Assembly: GCA_016716705.1 (NCBI GenBank)
Contig: JADJVF010000002.1
Location: 186,001-250,000 of the forward strand
Length of the DNA stretch: 64,000 nt
DNA from: Holophagales bacterium
GTDB taxonomy: Bacteria; Acidobacteriota; Thermoanaerobaculia; UBA5066
Reading direction: 5' to 3'
Below are positions 19,334 to 28,231 of the stretch, piece by piece. Positions within the stretch are counted from its first letter, which is position 1. Every line of letters begins with the position of its first letter. The position numbers and the translations under genes were made by a program. The notes below the pieces were generated by a model, which worked only from the letters and a program-made list of their open reading frames with translations, made no database searches and was not told the DNA's origin.

Positions 19334-20068
19334 CCGCGGCCGGGAGGGCTCGTCAACGCGAGATCCGGCGACCAGGCCGCCGCCCTCGGCGCGCGCCTCG
19401 CGATCCTGCCGGAGATGTTCGCGACGGGCTTCTCCATGGACGGGCACCGCATCGCCCAGCCAGAAGGGGGGCCGTCGGAGATGTTCCTCCGAGAACGGGC
19501 TTCGACCCTCGGCTTCCATCTGCTCGCGGGCGTCGCCGAGACGGCCGAGCCGCTCCCGCAGAACCGGGCTCTTCTCGTGTCCCCCGACGGACGCGTGAGG
19601 CGCTACACGAAGATCCACCCCTTCTCCTTCGCGGGAGAAGAGAGAGTCATGGGGAGCGGAGGCGAGGTCGTCACCTGGGACGTCGAGGGACTCCGCGTGA
19701 CGCCCCTCGTCTGCTACGACCTCCGCTTCCCGGAGCCGTTCCGCCTCGCGGCGGAGGAGACGGACCTCTACGCCGTGATCGCGAACTGGCCCGAGCGGCG
19801 GCGCCACCACTGGAGCCTCCTCCTGCGCGCCCGGGCCGTCGAGAACCTCTCGTACGTCGCCGGGGTGAACCGCGTCGGCGAGGGGGACGGACTGCGTTAC
19901 CTTGGAGACTCGGCCCTCGTCGGCCCGTGGGGAGAGACGATCGTCTCGGCCGCGGAGCAGGAAACAGTCCTCGTCGCCGAGATCTCGCCCGAGACGGTGG
20001 CCGAGGCGCGCCGGAAGTTCCCCGTCCTTTCGGACCGCAGGCCCGCGAGCTACCGGCGCCCCTCGTGA
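19334..20068 (+). CDS. Carbon-nitrogen hydrolase (omega-amidase/Nit2-like), 5' end missing
   Basis: Nitrilase-superfamily amidase. The catalytic triad is present: Glu in LAILPEMFATGF, Lys in RRYTKIHPF and Cys in PLVCYDLRFPE. The family's first 30 or so residues (first beta strand) are not found. The open frame begins after a TAG at 19331 and has no ATG, GTG or TTG until ATG 19415, the codon directly after the catalytic Glu, so a protein starting there would be dead. Either a base error or a small deletion has removed the true start in the 33-base gap to the divergent symporter gene, or the gene is really truncated. Likely substrates are omega-amides such as 2-oxoglutaramate (family knowledge). 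Confidence 0.75.
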   Translation, partial: PRPGGLVNARSGDQAAALGARLAILPEMFATGFSMDGHRIAQPEGGPSEMFLRERASTLGFHLLAGVAETAEPLPQNRALLVSPDGRVRRYTKIHPFSFAGEERVMGSGGEVVTWDVEGLRVTPLVCYDLRFPEPFRLAAEETDLYAVIANWPERRRHHWSLLLRARAVENLSYVAGVNRVGEGDGLRYLGDSALVGPWGETIVSAAEQETVLVAEISPETVAEARRKFPVLSDRRPASYRRPS

Positions 20069-20086
20069 CGTCCCGCGGCGCGGGAC

Positions 20087-20566
20087 CTAGCGCTCTCGCC
20101 GGCGGATCGCCTCGAGAAGCCCCCCGGGGTCCGTCGCGTCGAGGAGGTCCGCGACGGTCTCTTCCTGGCGGAGGAGGCGCGCGACCTGGGCAAGGAACTG
20201 GAGGTGCTCGACGGTCGCCGACGCCGGCGAGGCGAAGGCGAGGACGATCCGGATGCCGGGCGGACCCGAATCGAAGACGCCCGAGGCATTGGCACCGAGT
20301 GCGCCTACGATCCTGCCGAGACCGCCGACCCGCGCGTGAGGCAGGGCGACCGCTCCGAACGAGGTCGAACCGGCCCCTTCCCGGTTGCGGATTCCCTCGA
20401 GAGCCGCGTCGGTGCCTTCCGGGGAGAACCCTTCTGCAAGGAGGACCGGCCGGAGGAGGCGGTCCACGGCGTCTTCCGGGCTGAGGGCGCGGAAGCCGGC
20501 CTCTACCTTCCCGCGCGCCAGGATCGTCGAGAGCCGGGTCTCGACCGACAGCTCCCGCATCGACAC
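20087..20566 (-). CDS. PTS EIIA domain protein (PtsN/fructose type)
   Basis: A 159-residue stand-alone EIIA domain of the fructose/nitrogen PTS type. The phosphorylatable His lies in VALPHARVGGLG. The C-terminal pattern (VEHLQFLAQVARLLRQEE) matches the family. GTG 20566 is preferred over ATG 20560 because GGAGG lies seven bases upstream of it. No PTS permease or Hpr gene is near, so a regulatory PtsN-like role is more likely than sugar uptake. It converges on the amidase gene (18 bases between stops) and is divergent from the symporter. Confidence 0.78.
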   Translation of the reverse strand: MSMRELSVETRLSTILARGKVEAGFRALSPEDAVDRLLRPVLLAEGFSPEGTDAALEGIRNREGAGSTSFGAVALPHARVGGLGRIVGALGANASGVFDSGPPGIRIVLAFASPASATVEHLQFLAQVARLLRQEETVADLLDATDPGGLLEAIRRRER

Positions 20567-20653
20567 GCAGGGTCCTCCACCTCGGCATGATCCTTCCGCC
20601 GCTCCGGAGAGGCAAGTGGAAACACCTCGTTCCCGCTAACATCTCCGGTCGCC

Positions 20654-22424
20654 ATGAGCCTGACGCTTCTCGACTGGGGAATCGTCCTCGCCTACTTCGC
20701 GCTGTCGATCGGAATCGGCCTCAAGTTCACGAAGAAGGGCGGCGAATCGCTCGAGGAGTACTTCGTAGCGGGCCGCGCCGTCTCGTGGTGGCTCGCGGGC
20801 TCCGCGATGATCGCCACCACATTCGCGGCCGACACGCCCCTCGTCGTGACGGGTCTCGTCGCCAGGCACGGCGTCGCCGGCAACTGGCTCTGGTGGAACA
20901 TGGTCATGAGCGGCACGCTCACCGTGTTCCTCTACGCCCGGCTCTGGCGGCGCGCGAAGGTCATGACCGACGTGGAGTTCGCCGAGATCCGCTACTCGGG
21001 CCGGCCGGCGACGTTCCTCCGAGGCTTCCGCGCCCTCTACCTCGCGCTCCCGATCAACCTCATCATCATGGGCTGGGTCACGCTCGCGATGGTGAAGATC
21101 CTCGGCATCGCGCTCGGGATCCCACCGGTCTGGGCCGTCGGCATCTGCTTCGTCATCACGGTCGCCTACTCGGCGGCAGCCGGGATGTGGGCCGTCCTCT
21201 GGACCGACCTCGTCCAGCTCGTCATCAAGATGACGGCCGTCATCGTCCTCGCGGTCTACGCGGTCCGGGCGGTCGGCGGGATGAGCGCCCTGAAGACGGG
21301 GCTCGCGGCCCATTTCGGTTCCCTCGACGCCGCGCTCTCCGTCGTCCCGCCCGCGGGCTCGCCCTGGATGCCCGCGATCGCCCTCTTCACGTTCCTCGCG
21401 GTCCAGTGGTGGGCCGCGTGGTACCCGGGCGCCGAGCCGGGCGGCGGCGGCTACGTGGCGCAGCGGATCTTCTCGGCGAAGAGCGAGCGGGACGGGATCC
21501 TCGCGACGCTCTTCTTCAACGTCGGCCACTACGCCCTCCGCCCCTGGCCCTGGATCATCACCGGCCTCTGCACCGTCCTCCTCTACCCGGGCGGCGTGGA
21601 GATCGCCGGGAAGAAGGACGTCGAGGCGGCCTACGTCCAGGCGATGGTCGACCTCCTCCCGTCGGGCTGGAAGGGGTTCCTCCTCGCCGGCTTCGCGGCG
21701 GCCTACATGTCGACGATCGGCACGCACCTGAACTGGGGGGCGAGCTACCTCGTCAACGACGTCTACAAGCGCTTCCTGAAGAAGGACGCGACGGAGAAGC
21801 ACTACGTCTTCGCCGCGCGCCTGACGACCGTCCTCCTCTTCCTCGCCTCGATCATCGTCACGCTCAACCTCGGGACGATCGCGGAAGCGTGGCTCTTCCT
21901 CCTCGCGCTCGGGAGCGGGACGGGCCTCGTCCTCATCCTCCGCTGGTACTGGTGGCGGATCAACGCCTGGAGCGAGATCTCGGCGATGGGCGCCTCCGTC
22001 GTCTTTTCGCTCGGCGCGATGTGGTGGTTCAAACGCCCCGGTGCCGTCGCGGCCGGGGCCGGGGGCCGACTTCGAGGCCCAGGCGAAGACGATGCTCGTC
22101 ACCGTCGTCCTCTCCACGCTCGTCTGGGTCGCGGTCACGTTCCTCACGAAGCCGGAGCCCGACGAGAAGCTCCGTTCGTTCTACGAACGGGTCCGACCGG
22201 GCGGTCCAGGCTGGGCGGGTGTGTCGAAGGCGATGGGCTTCGGGCGGGAGGAGATTCCTGGCGGCGCGCTCTCCTTCGCAAACTGGGGCCTCGCGGTCGT
22301 CCTCGTCTACTCGGCGCTCTTCGGGATCGGGAAGGTCGTTCTGGGGGAGGCCGCCGCCGGGCTGGGCCTCCTCGCGCTCGCTGCCGTCTGCTTCGCGGGA
22401 GTCATGCGAAACCTGCGGAGCTGA
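20654..22424 (+). CDS. Sodium:solute symporter (SSS family)
   Basis: Inner-membrane sodium-coupled importer of about 590 residues and 13-14 membrane helices. The N-terminus (GKSLEEYFVAGR-like: GGESLEEYFVAGRAVSWW) is typical of the family. One extra G in the run at 22061-22065 shifts the frame near residue 470; the downstream frame continues with ADFEAQAKTMLVTVVLSTLVW and two more helices to TGA 22424. The substrate (sugar, organic acid or osmolyte) cannot be told. It is not in an obvious operon. Confidence 0.85.
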
Positions 22425-22522
22425 ACTCCAGGGCCTTGCCCGCGGCGCTTCGCGAGTTCGGTCCGCCACCGCCGGAGTCGCTATGATCTCCGTGCAGACA
22501 CTTCCTCCCGAGGAGGCCGATC

Positions 22523-22909
22523 ATGCTCAAGTGGGTTCAGTGCGTCCGCCGCCGCCCCGAGCTGACCGTCGTGGAGTTCCGCCGCAAGTGGCAGGAGTAC
22601 GGCGAGGCGATCGTCTCGCTCGGCGCCGAGCTCGGCGCGGTCCGCGTCGAGGTGAGCGCCGCCCTCGTCGTCGACGCGAACGCCGAATGGCAGCTCCGTC
22701 GCGGTTCGGCGGCCCCCTTCGACGGTCTCGCCGAGATCCACTTCTCGGGGAGCGCCCCGGAGTTCTTCGCGGTCCTCGATCAGCCGGGGCCGAAGGGACA
22801 CGCCGAACGGCTCCTGAAGCTGCAGGAGGATTTCGTCGACGTCTCCCACTCCTGCTTCTTTCTCGCCTCGCAGGACGTGGAAGTCTCGTTCTCCCTCGGC
22901 GACGGCTGA
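22523..22909 (+). CDS. EthD-like dimeric alpha-beta barrel protein
   Basis: A 128-residue cytoplasmic protein. The opening MLKWVQCVRRRPELTVVEFRRKW is close to the EthD/ferredoxin-like start (strand, then RRP..s.eeF...W), followed by a second half with EIHFSGSAPEFFAVLDQ and FVDVSHSCFFLA. Proteins of this fold act as small oxygenases, dehydratases or ligand binders; no catalytic residue can be assigned here. AGGAGG lies 10 bases before the start. Confidence 0.6.
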   Translation: MLKWVQCVRRRPELTVVEFRRKWQEYGEAIVSLGAELGAVRVEVSAALVVDANAEWQLRRGSAAPFDGLAEIHFSGSAPEFFAVLDQPGPKGHAERLLKLQEDFVDVSHSCFFLASQDVEVSFSLGDG

Positions 22910-22915
22910 CGCCCC

Positions 22916-25563
22916 CTATTCCGCCGCTTCCATCGGGACGAAGCTGCCGTCGTCCGTCCCGGTCCCGCCGGCCGCCGGGCCGTCGTTGACGACGGCGTAC
23001 GCGAGGAAGCGCTCGTTCCCCGAGACGCGGAAGACCCTCACGTAGCCCTCCTGCAACGCGTACGCGCGCAGGACCCGGTCGATCTGGACCCATTCCCCCG
23101 GTCCCAGGACGAAGTCGCGCGAGGTCCCGACCTTCCGGCCGCCCGACGGTTCGAAGATTTCGTAGCGGAGCGTGACGGAGCCCCCGTCCGGATCGGCGTT
23201 CACGAGCGCGAGGTTCGTCCTCACGGACTCGTCCTGCCGCAGGCCGAAGAGCCACGCCTCGCGGAAGGCGCAGTCGTCGACGCTCGCGCCCGGGGTGAAG
23301 AGCCCGTAGGCGCCGCCGCCGGGCGCCGGCGAGGCCGTCCTCGCGCCGGCGTACCCCTGGACCGCGCGCCCCGAGGCGTTCTCGAACGTCACGAAGAGCG
23401 CCCCGGCGTACGAGCCGCCGCGGCCCCCGACCGGAAGGCCCTTCGCCCGCAGCCGGTCGACGAAACCGGGGAGGATCTTCTGCTCCCCCGCACCGAGCGC
23501 TTCGGCCGCCACGAACCGGCGCGGCGAGGCGGCGGCGAGCGACTCGACCCAGAGGAGGCGCGCCGTGACCGGAGAGCTGCCCGGGTTCGCCAGGACGAGC
23601 TCGCTCTCGAAGGCGGACGTCTCCACGACGACGGGGACGACCTGTGTCGCGACGGAACGCACCGGGTGCACCGGCGCGACGTACGAGCCGTCACTCGTGC
23701 CGTTGTCGTTGAAGACGGCGTAGGCCCAGAAGGGCCCGGGCCCCGACAGCCGCTCGACGACCGCCCAGCCGCTGGCGAAACCGGCGCGGGCGAGGACCGA
23801 GTCGAGCTGGACCCACTCGCCCGGATCGAGGCGGACCGTCTCGGGGAGGACGAATGTCCGTCCACCGGACACGAGCGTGATCCTCAGGGTCGTCGTCCCG
23901 GCGGTCGCGCCCGAGAGGAAAGCGAGGTTCGTCCGGTCGGCCGTCGTCTCCCGGAGGCCGTAGAGCACGGCCGTCTCGGCAACGAGGTCCTGCGCCCGGG
24001 GCGCCGGGTAGGCGAGCCCCGCGCGACCCGGCCCGGACGGAGTCGTCGTTCGCGCGAGGACGACGCCGTCCGCGGCGGAGACGAGACCCGTCAGCTCGAC
24101 CCGGAGCGTCCCGCCCTGCGAGCCCTGCGAGGCGTCGGGAATCGGGAGTCCCTTGAACCGGAGCCACGCGAGGGCGTCCGGCCAGCTCTTCTGCTGGCCG
24201 CGACCGATCAGCTCCGAAACCGTCCCTCCCCCGGCCCCGCCGAAGAGAGCAGCCGGCGTGTAGACCGCGCGAATCGTCGCGGTGCTCGCGCCGCGGTTCG
24301 CGACGACGAGCTCGGTCGAGAAGCGGGACTCCCCCCGGCCGGTCGCGTCGAGGATGATCGGGACGAGTCGCATCGCCGAGGGGGTCGTCGTCGTCAGCCG
24401 GAAGACCTCTCCCCCGGCCGAGTCGGTCACGTAGACGTCCCCCCGCGCGTCCTCCCCGAGGTCGGTCACGCTGTCGATCGTCCGCCCCCCGCGGGCACCC
24501 ACTCCGCCCGGTGGTTCCGTCCGTCGATCACCTCGTTACCCAGCCGGCGAACGCTGAAGATCTCGCCCGAGCAGTAGTCGGCGAAGAGATATCGCCCGGC
24601 GATCTCGGGAACCGACGCCCCGCGCGAGACGACGCCCCCCGTCACGGAGCAGCGCGGGGGAGTCGCCGAGTGCGCGTACTCCAGCATCGGGAGCGTCAGG
24701 GAAGGCGTCAGGCACCCGGAGGCCGGGTCGTAGCAGTGGAACCCCTCCATCCGCCGCCAGCCGTAGTTCTCGCCCCCCTTCGACGAGGCGCCCTGCCAGT
24801 CGATCTCCTCCCACGCCCCCTGCCCGACGTCCCCGATCCAGAGGTCTCCGATCGACCGGTCGAACGAGAATCGCCACGGGTTGCGTAGCCCCTTCGCCCA
24901 GATCTCGGGCCGCGGGTTCGTCCGCCCCGCGAACGGGTTGTCGGACGGGACGGCGTACTCCTTGCCCGGATCCCTGTCGTCCACGTCGATCCGGAGGATC
25001 TTCCCGAGCCAGGTCCCGTCGTTCTGCGCGAGGTTCTGCGGGTCGCCGCCGCTCCCGCCGTCACCGAGTCCGAGGTAGAGGGTCCCGTCGATCGGCGAGA
25101 ACGCGAGGTGGCCGCCGTTGTGGTTCGAGAAGGGCTGCGTCTGGCGCAGCAGGACCCTTTCGCTCCCGGGAGTGGCGAAATCGGGATTCGACGAAACCGC
25201 GAACTCCGAGACGACGGTGTTCCCCTGGGGGTCGGTGTAGTTCACGAAGAAGCGACCGTTCCGGCGGTACAGGGGGTGAAACGCGAGACCGAGGAGCCCC
25301 CGTTCGCTTCCCGAGCTGATCCGCCCCGAAAGGTCGAGGAAGCTCCCGCCGAGGAGAAGGCCGTCCTTCACGATCCGGATCCGCCCTCCCTGCTCGACGA
25401 CGAAGAGCCTCCGGAAGTCTCCCGCGGGCGCCGTGACGCGCAGCGGAGCCGAGAGACCGGAGGCGACGAGGACCGGCTCGACGCCGGCGGAGGCAGGAGC
25501 CGCAGGAAGGAGGGCCGCACAGACGAGGACCGAAGACCAGCTCGGGACCCGGTGGAGGTTCAT
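22916..25563 (-). CDS. Secreted PQQ-type sugar dehydrogenase with C-terminal repeat module
   Basis: Exported protein of about 880 residues. The N-terminal domain (about residues 25-370) is a six-bladed glucose/sorbosone dehydrogenase propeller: SGSERGLLGLAFHPLY, NHNGGHLAFSPIDGTLYLGLGDGG, GKILRIDVD, GLRNPWRFSFDR, and WIGDVGQGAWEEID. These include the His and Arg positions used for PQQ binding and catalysis in the family. From about 24372 down to the stop lies a 480-residue module shared with the metzincin at 9495-12394. A missing G in the run at 24485-24490 shifts the frame between the two parts; HRAEWVPAGG then continues as RTIDSVTDLGEDARG. Start ATG 25563 is chosen because a signal peptide follows directly (SSVLVCAALLPAAPASA). 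Confidence 0.83.
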
Positions 25564-25666
25564 GCCCGGATTCTGGTCTCGCACCCTGATCGGGGCCAAC
25601 CTTGTGACGGGAGTCACATTCGAACCCGGCCGGAGTTCCGGGTTCCGCCCCGCGGCGGTTCGCCGG

Positions 25667-26578
25667 TCAGGCGTCCGCGCCGTGGGGAACGAGAAAGCGG
25701 ACCTTGCCGCCGGCCGGGCCGACGGCGACGGGGGTCGTCCCGGCGCCGTCGCCGTCGACCTGCACCTCCAGCTCGTACCCCGCGAGGGATCGGGCCGTGA
25801 AGCTCCTCACCGGGAATCGCTCGACGCCCCGGACGCCCAGCTGCCGCGCCTTGCCGCCGGGAAGGAGGCGGTAGAAGTGGAGGAGGTCGATGCGGCTGCC
25901 GGACGTGAAGAGGACGAGGTCGAGGAGGTCGTCTCCCGGGTCGGCGAACGGCGAGAGGATCGCGTCGCCGGCGTACTTGCTCGTGTTCGCCGCGACCACG
26001 AACGTCGCGCGGCGGGTGAAGGGAGCGCCGTCGGCGTCGAGGCCCGTCACCTCGATCGGCGGGAACTCGTAGCGTCCCCACTCGTACGTCGCCGTCAGCG
26101 AGAACCCGACCCGGCCGAAGAGGCGCTTGAGCGTCGGGTTCACGTTCGCCATCACGCGCGCGTCGAAGCCGACGCCGGTGCAGATGAGAGACGTCCGCCC
26201 CGCCGACGGCCAGGTCGTCAGCGTCCGGGTCGCCGTGGAAGACAGGAACTCGGCCGCCTCCTCGGGTGTCTTTCCGAGGCCGAGCTCCCGGGCGACGACG
26301 TTCGTCGTCCCCGCGGGGAGGATCGCGAGCGGGACGTCGCTCCCGACGAGCGCGCTCGCCGCCTCGGCGACCGTCCCGTCGCCCCCGGCGACGGCGACGA
26401 GGTCCGGTCGTTCCGCGAGGTGCCCGGAGACGAGCTCGGTGGCGTGGCCGGGCCGCTCGGTCGCGAGGAGGGAGAGGACGACCCCGCGCTCCCGCGCCCG
26501 CCCGGCGAGCGCCGCCATCTGCGCGGTCCGGTCGCGCCCTCCCGCCGCCGGGTTGTAGACGAGGAGGCCTCGCCTCAC
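25667..26578 (-). CDS. Diacylglycerol/lipid kinase family protein (DgkB/YegS-like)
   Basis: A 303-residue soluble or peripheral lipid kinase. The nucleotide-binding motif VAVAGGDGTVAEAASAL and the following LPAGTTNVVARELG define the DAGK catalytic family; the N-terminus (LLVYNPAAGG) is also typical. It would phosphorylate diacylglycerol or a related lipid for membrane phospholipid recycling. Its GTG overlaps the ruvB TGA as GTGA, so it is co-translated at the end of the ppiD-ruvA-ruvB operon. The reason for that pairing is unclear. Confidence 0.85.
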   Translation of the reverse strand: MRRGLLVYNPAAGGRDRTAQMAALAGRARERGVVLSLLATERPGHATELVSGHLAERPDLVAVAGGDGTVAEAASALVGSDVPLAILPAGTTNVVARELGLGKTPEEAAEFLSSTATRTLTTWPSAGRTSLICTGVGFDARVMANVNPTLKRLFGRVGFSLTATYEWGRYEFPPIEVTGLDADGAPFTRRATFVVAANTSKYAGDAILSPFADPGDDLLDLVLFTSGSRIDLLHFYRLLPGGKARQLGVRGVERFPVRSFTARSLAGYELEVQVDGDGAGTTPVAVGPAGGKVRFLVPHGADA

Positions 26579-27602
26579 GCCGGACCGTCGAAGAGGGGCC
26601 CCGAGGCCGTCCTGGGAGGGAGGCCGAGGTGCCTGTAGGCGAGCGCCGTCGCGACGCGCCCCTTCGGGGTCCGCGTCAGGAAACCCGACTGGAGGAGAAA
26701 CGGTTCGTAGAGGTCCTCGAGAGTGCCCTTGTCCTCGCCGAGCGAGTGGGCGAGGGCCGACAGGCCCACCGGACCGCCACCGAATCGGTCGACGATCGTC
26801 CCGAGGATCCTCCGGTCCAGCTCGTCGAGGCCGAAGTGGTCGACCTCGAGCCGGTCGAGGGAGCCGCGCGCCCCGGCCGCCGAGATCCGGCTCTCCCCCG
26901 CCACCTCCACGAAGTCGCGCACGCGCCGCAGCAGCCGGTTCGCGATGCGGGGCGTCCCGCGGCTCCTCCGCGCGATCTCCCCGGCGCCCTCCTCGTCGAT
27001 CGGGCAGCCGAGGATCTCCGCCGAGCGCAGGACGATCGTCTTCAGCGCGGCCGTGTCGTAGTAGTCGAGTCGGTGCGTGATGCCGAATCGCGCGGTGAGC
27101 GGCGTCGAGAGAAGCCCCGCGCGCGTCGTCGCGCCGACGAGCGTGAACGGCTGCAGGCGCAGCTCCACCGTCCGCGCGGCGGGTCCGGTGCCGATGACGA
27201 GGTCGAGCTTTCCGTCCTCGAGGGCGGGGTAGAGGATCTCCTCGACGGCGGCGGGAATGCGGTGGATCTCGTCGATGAAGAGGACGTCGCCCGGGCCGAG
27301 GTTCGTCAGGATCGCGGCGAGGTCCCCCGCCTTCTCGAGGACCGGCCCCGCGGTCACCCGGACCTGCGCCCCCATCTCGCGCGCGATGATGTGTGCGAGC
27401 GTCGTCTTCCCGAGCCCGGGGGGCCGAAGAGGAGGACGTGGTCGAGCGGTTCGCGCCGCCGCCGGGCGGCGGTCAGGAAGACGCCGAGCGTTTCCTTGAG
27501 CTTCGTCTGGCCGACGAAATCGCCAAGGGCTCTCGGCCGGAGCGTCTTTTCCGGCTCCCGCTCTTCCGGCTCCGGATCGCCCGCGAGGAGACGTTCGTCC
27601 AT
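26575..27602 (-). CDS. ruvB: Holliday junction branch-migration helicase RuvB
   Basis: AAA+ motor that drives RuvA-bound Holliday junctions. Visible: DFVGQTKLKETL, the Walker A region LLFGPPG/LGKTT, Walker B VLFIDEIHRIP, sensor GATTRAGLLSTPL, arginine finger region TARFGI, and a C-terminal winged helix (FLLQSGFLTRTPKGRVAT). One G is missing from the run at 27418-27423, breaking the frame inside the Walker A motif; the restored protein of about 342 residues has normal length. ruvA ends 16 bases upstream. No ruvC is in the window. Confidence 0.92.
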
Positions 27603-27618
27603 CGTCCCGTCCTCCGCC

Positions 27619-28224
27619 TCAGCGCGACAGCAGCCGCAGCGCGGCCGAGAGGAGCGCCGGGAGGTCCGCCGGGGCGGTCCCGTCGCTCGCCGCCTTCACG
27701 GCCGCCTCGGCCTGCGGCTTGCGGTAGCCGAGGTTGACGAGCGCCCCGACGGCGTCGTCGAGGAAGCCGCCCAGGACCGTGGGGACCCCGAAGACCGTCG
27801 AGGAGGTGGAAGAGGAGAGGATCCCCGAGACCTTGTCCTTCAGCTCCACCCCGAGCCGCTCCGCCAGCTTCTTGCCGACGCCGGGGATCGTCGACAGGCG
27901 CGCGACGTTCTGCGCCGCGATCGCCCCGACGAGCTCGGGGAGCGGGAGTCCCGAGAGGACGACGAGGGCGAGCTTCGGACCGATCCCCGAAACCGTGATG
28001 AGCCGCTCGAAGAGAACCTTCTCCTCGGCCGTCGTGAAGCCGAAGAGGAGGATCGCGTCCTCGCGGACGTGCGTATGGACGTGGAGACTCGCACGCTCCC
28101 CGATGCCGGGGAGCGATGCGAACGTCCCGAGGGGGACGTGGAGCTCGTAGCCGACGCCCGAGGCGTCGACGACGGCCCGGTCGGGCCGCTTCTCCAGGAC
28201 GATTCCCGAGAGGCGCCCGATCAC
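27619..28224 (-). CDS. ruvA: Holliday junction DNA-binding protein RuvA
   Basis: A 201-residue subunit that forms the tetramer holding the four-way junction. OB-fold domain I (VIGRLSGIVLEKRPDRAVVD), helix-hairpin-helix domain II (ITVSGIGPKLALVVLSG and STIPGVGKKLAERL) and a C-terminal RuvB-binding domain (ALVNLGYRKPQAEAAV) are all intact. The start is GTG 28224, seven bases after the ppiD-like stop codon. Confidence 0.93.
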   Translation of the reverse strand: MIGRLSGIVLEKRPDRAVVDASGVGYELHVPLGTFASLPGIGERASLHVHTHVREDAILLFGFTTAEEKVLFERLITVSGIGPKLALVVLSGLPLPELVGAIAAQNVARLSTIPGVGKKLAERLGVELKDKVSGILSSSTSSTVFGVPTVLGGFLDDAVGALVNLGYRKPQAEAAVKAASDGTAPADLPALLSAALRLLSR

Positions 28225-28231
28225 GCTCCGG

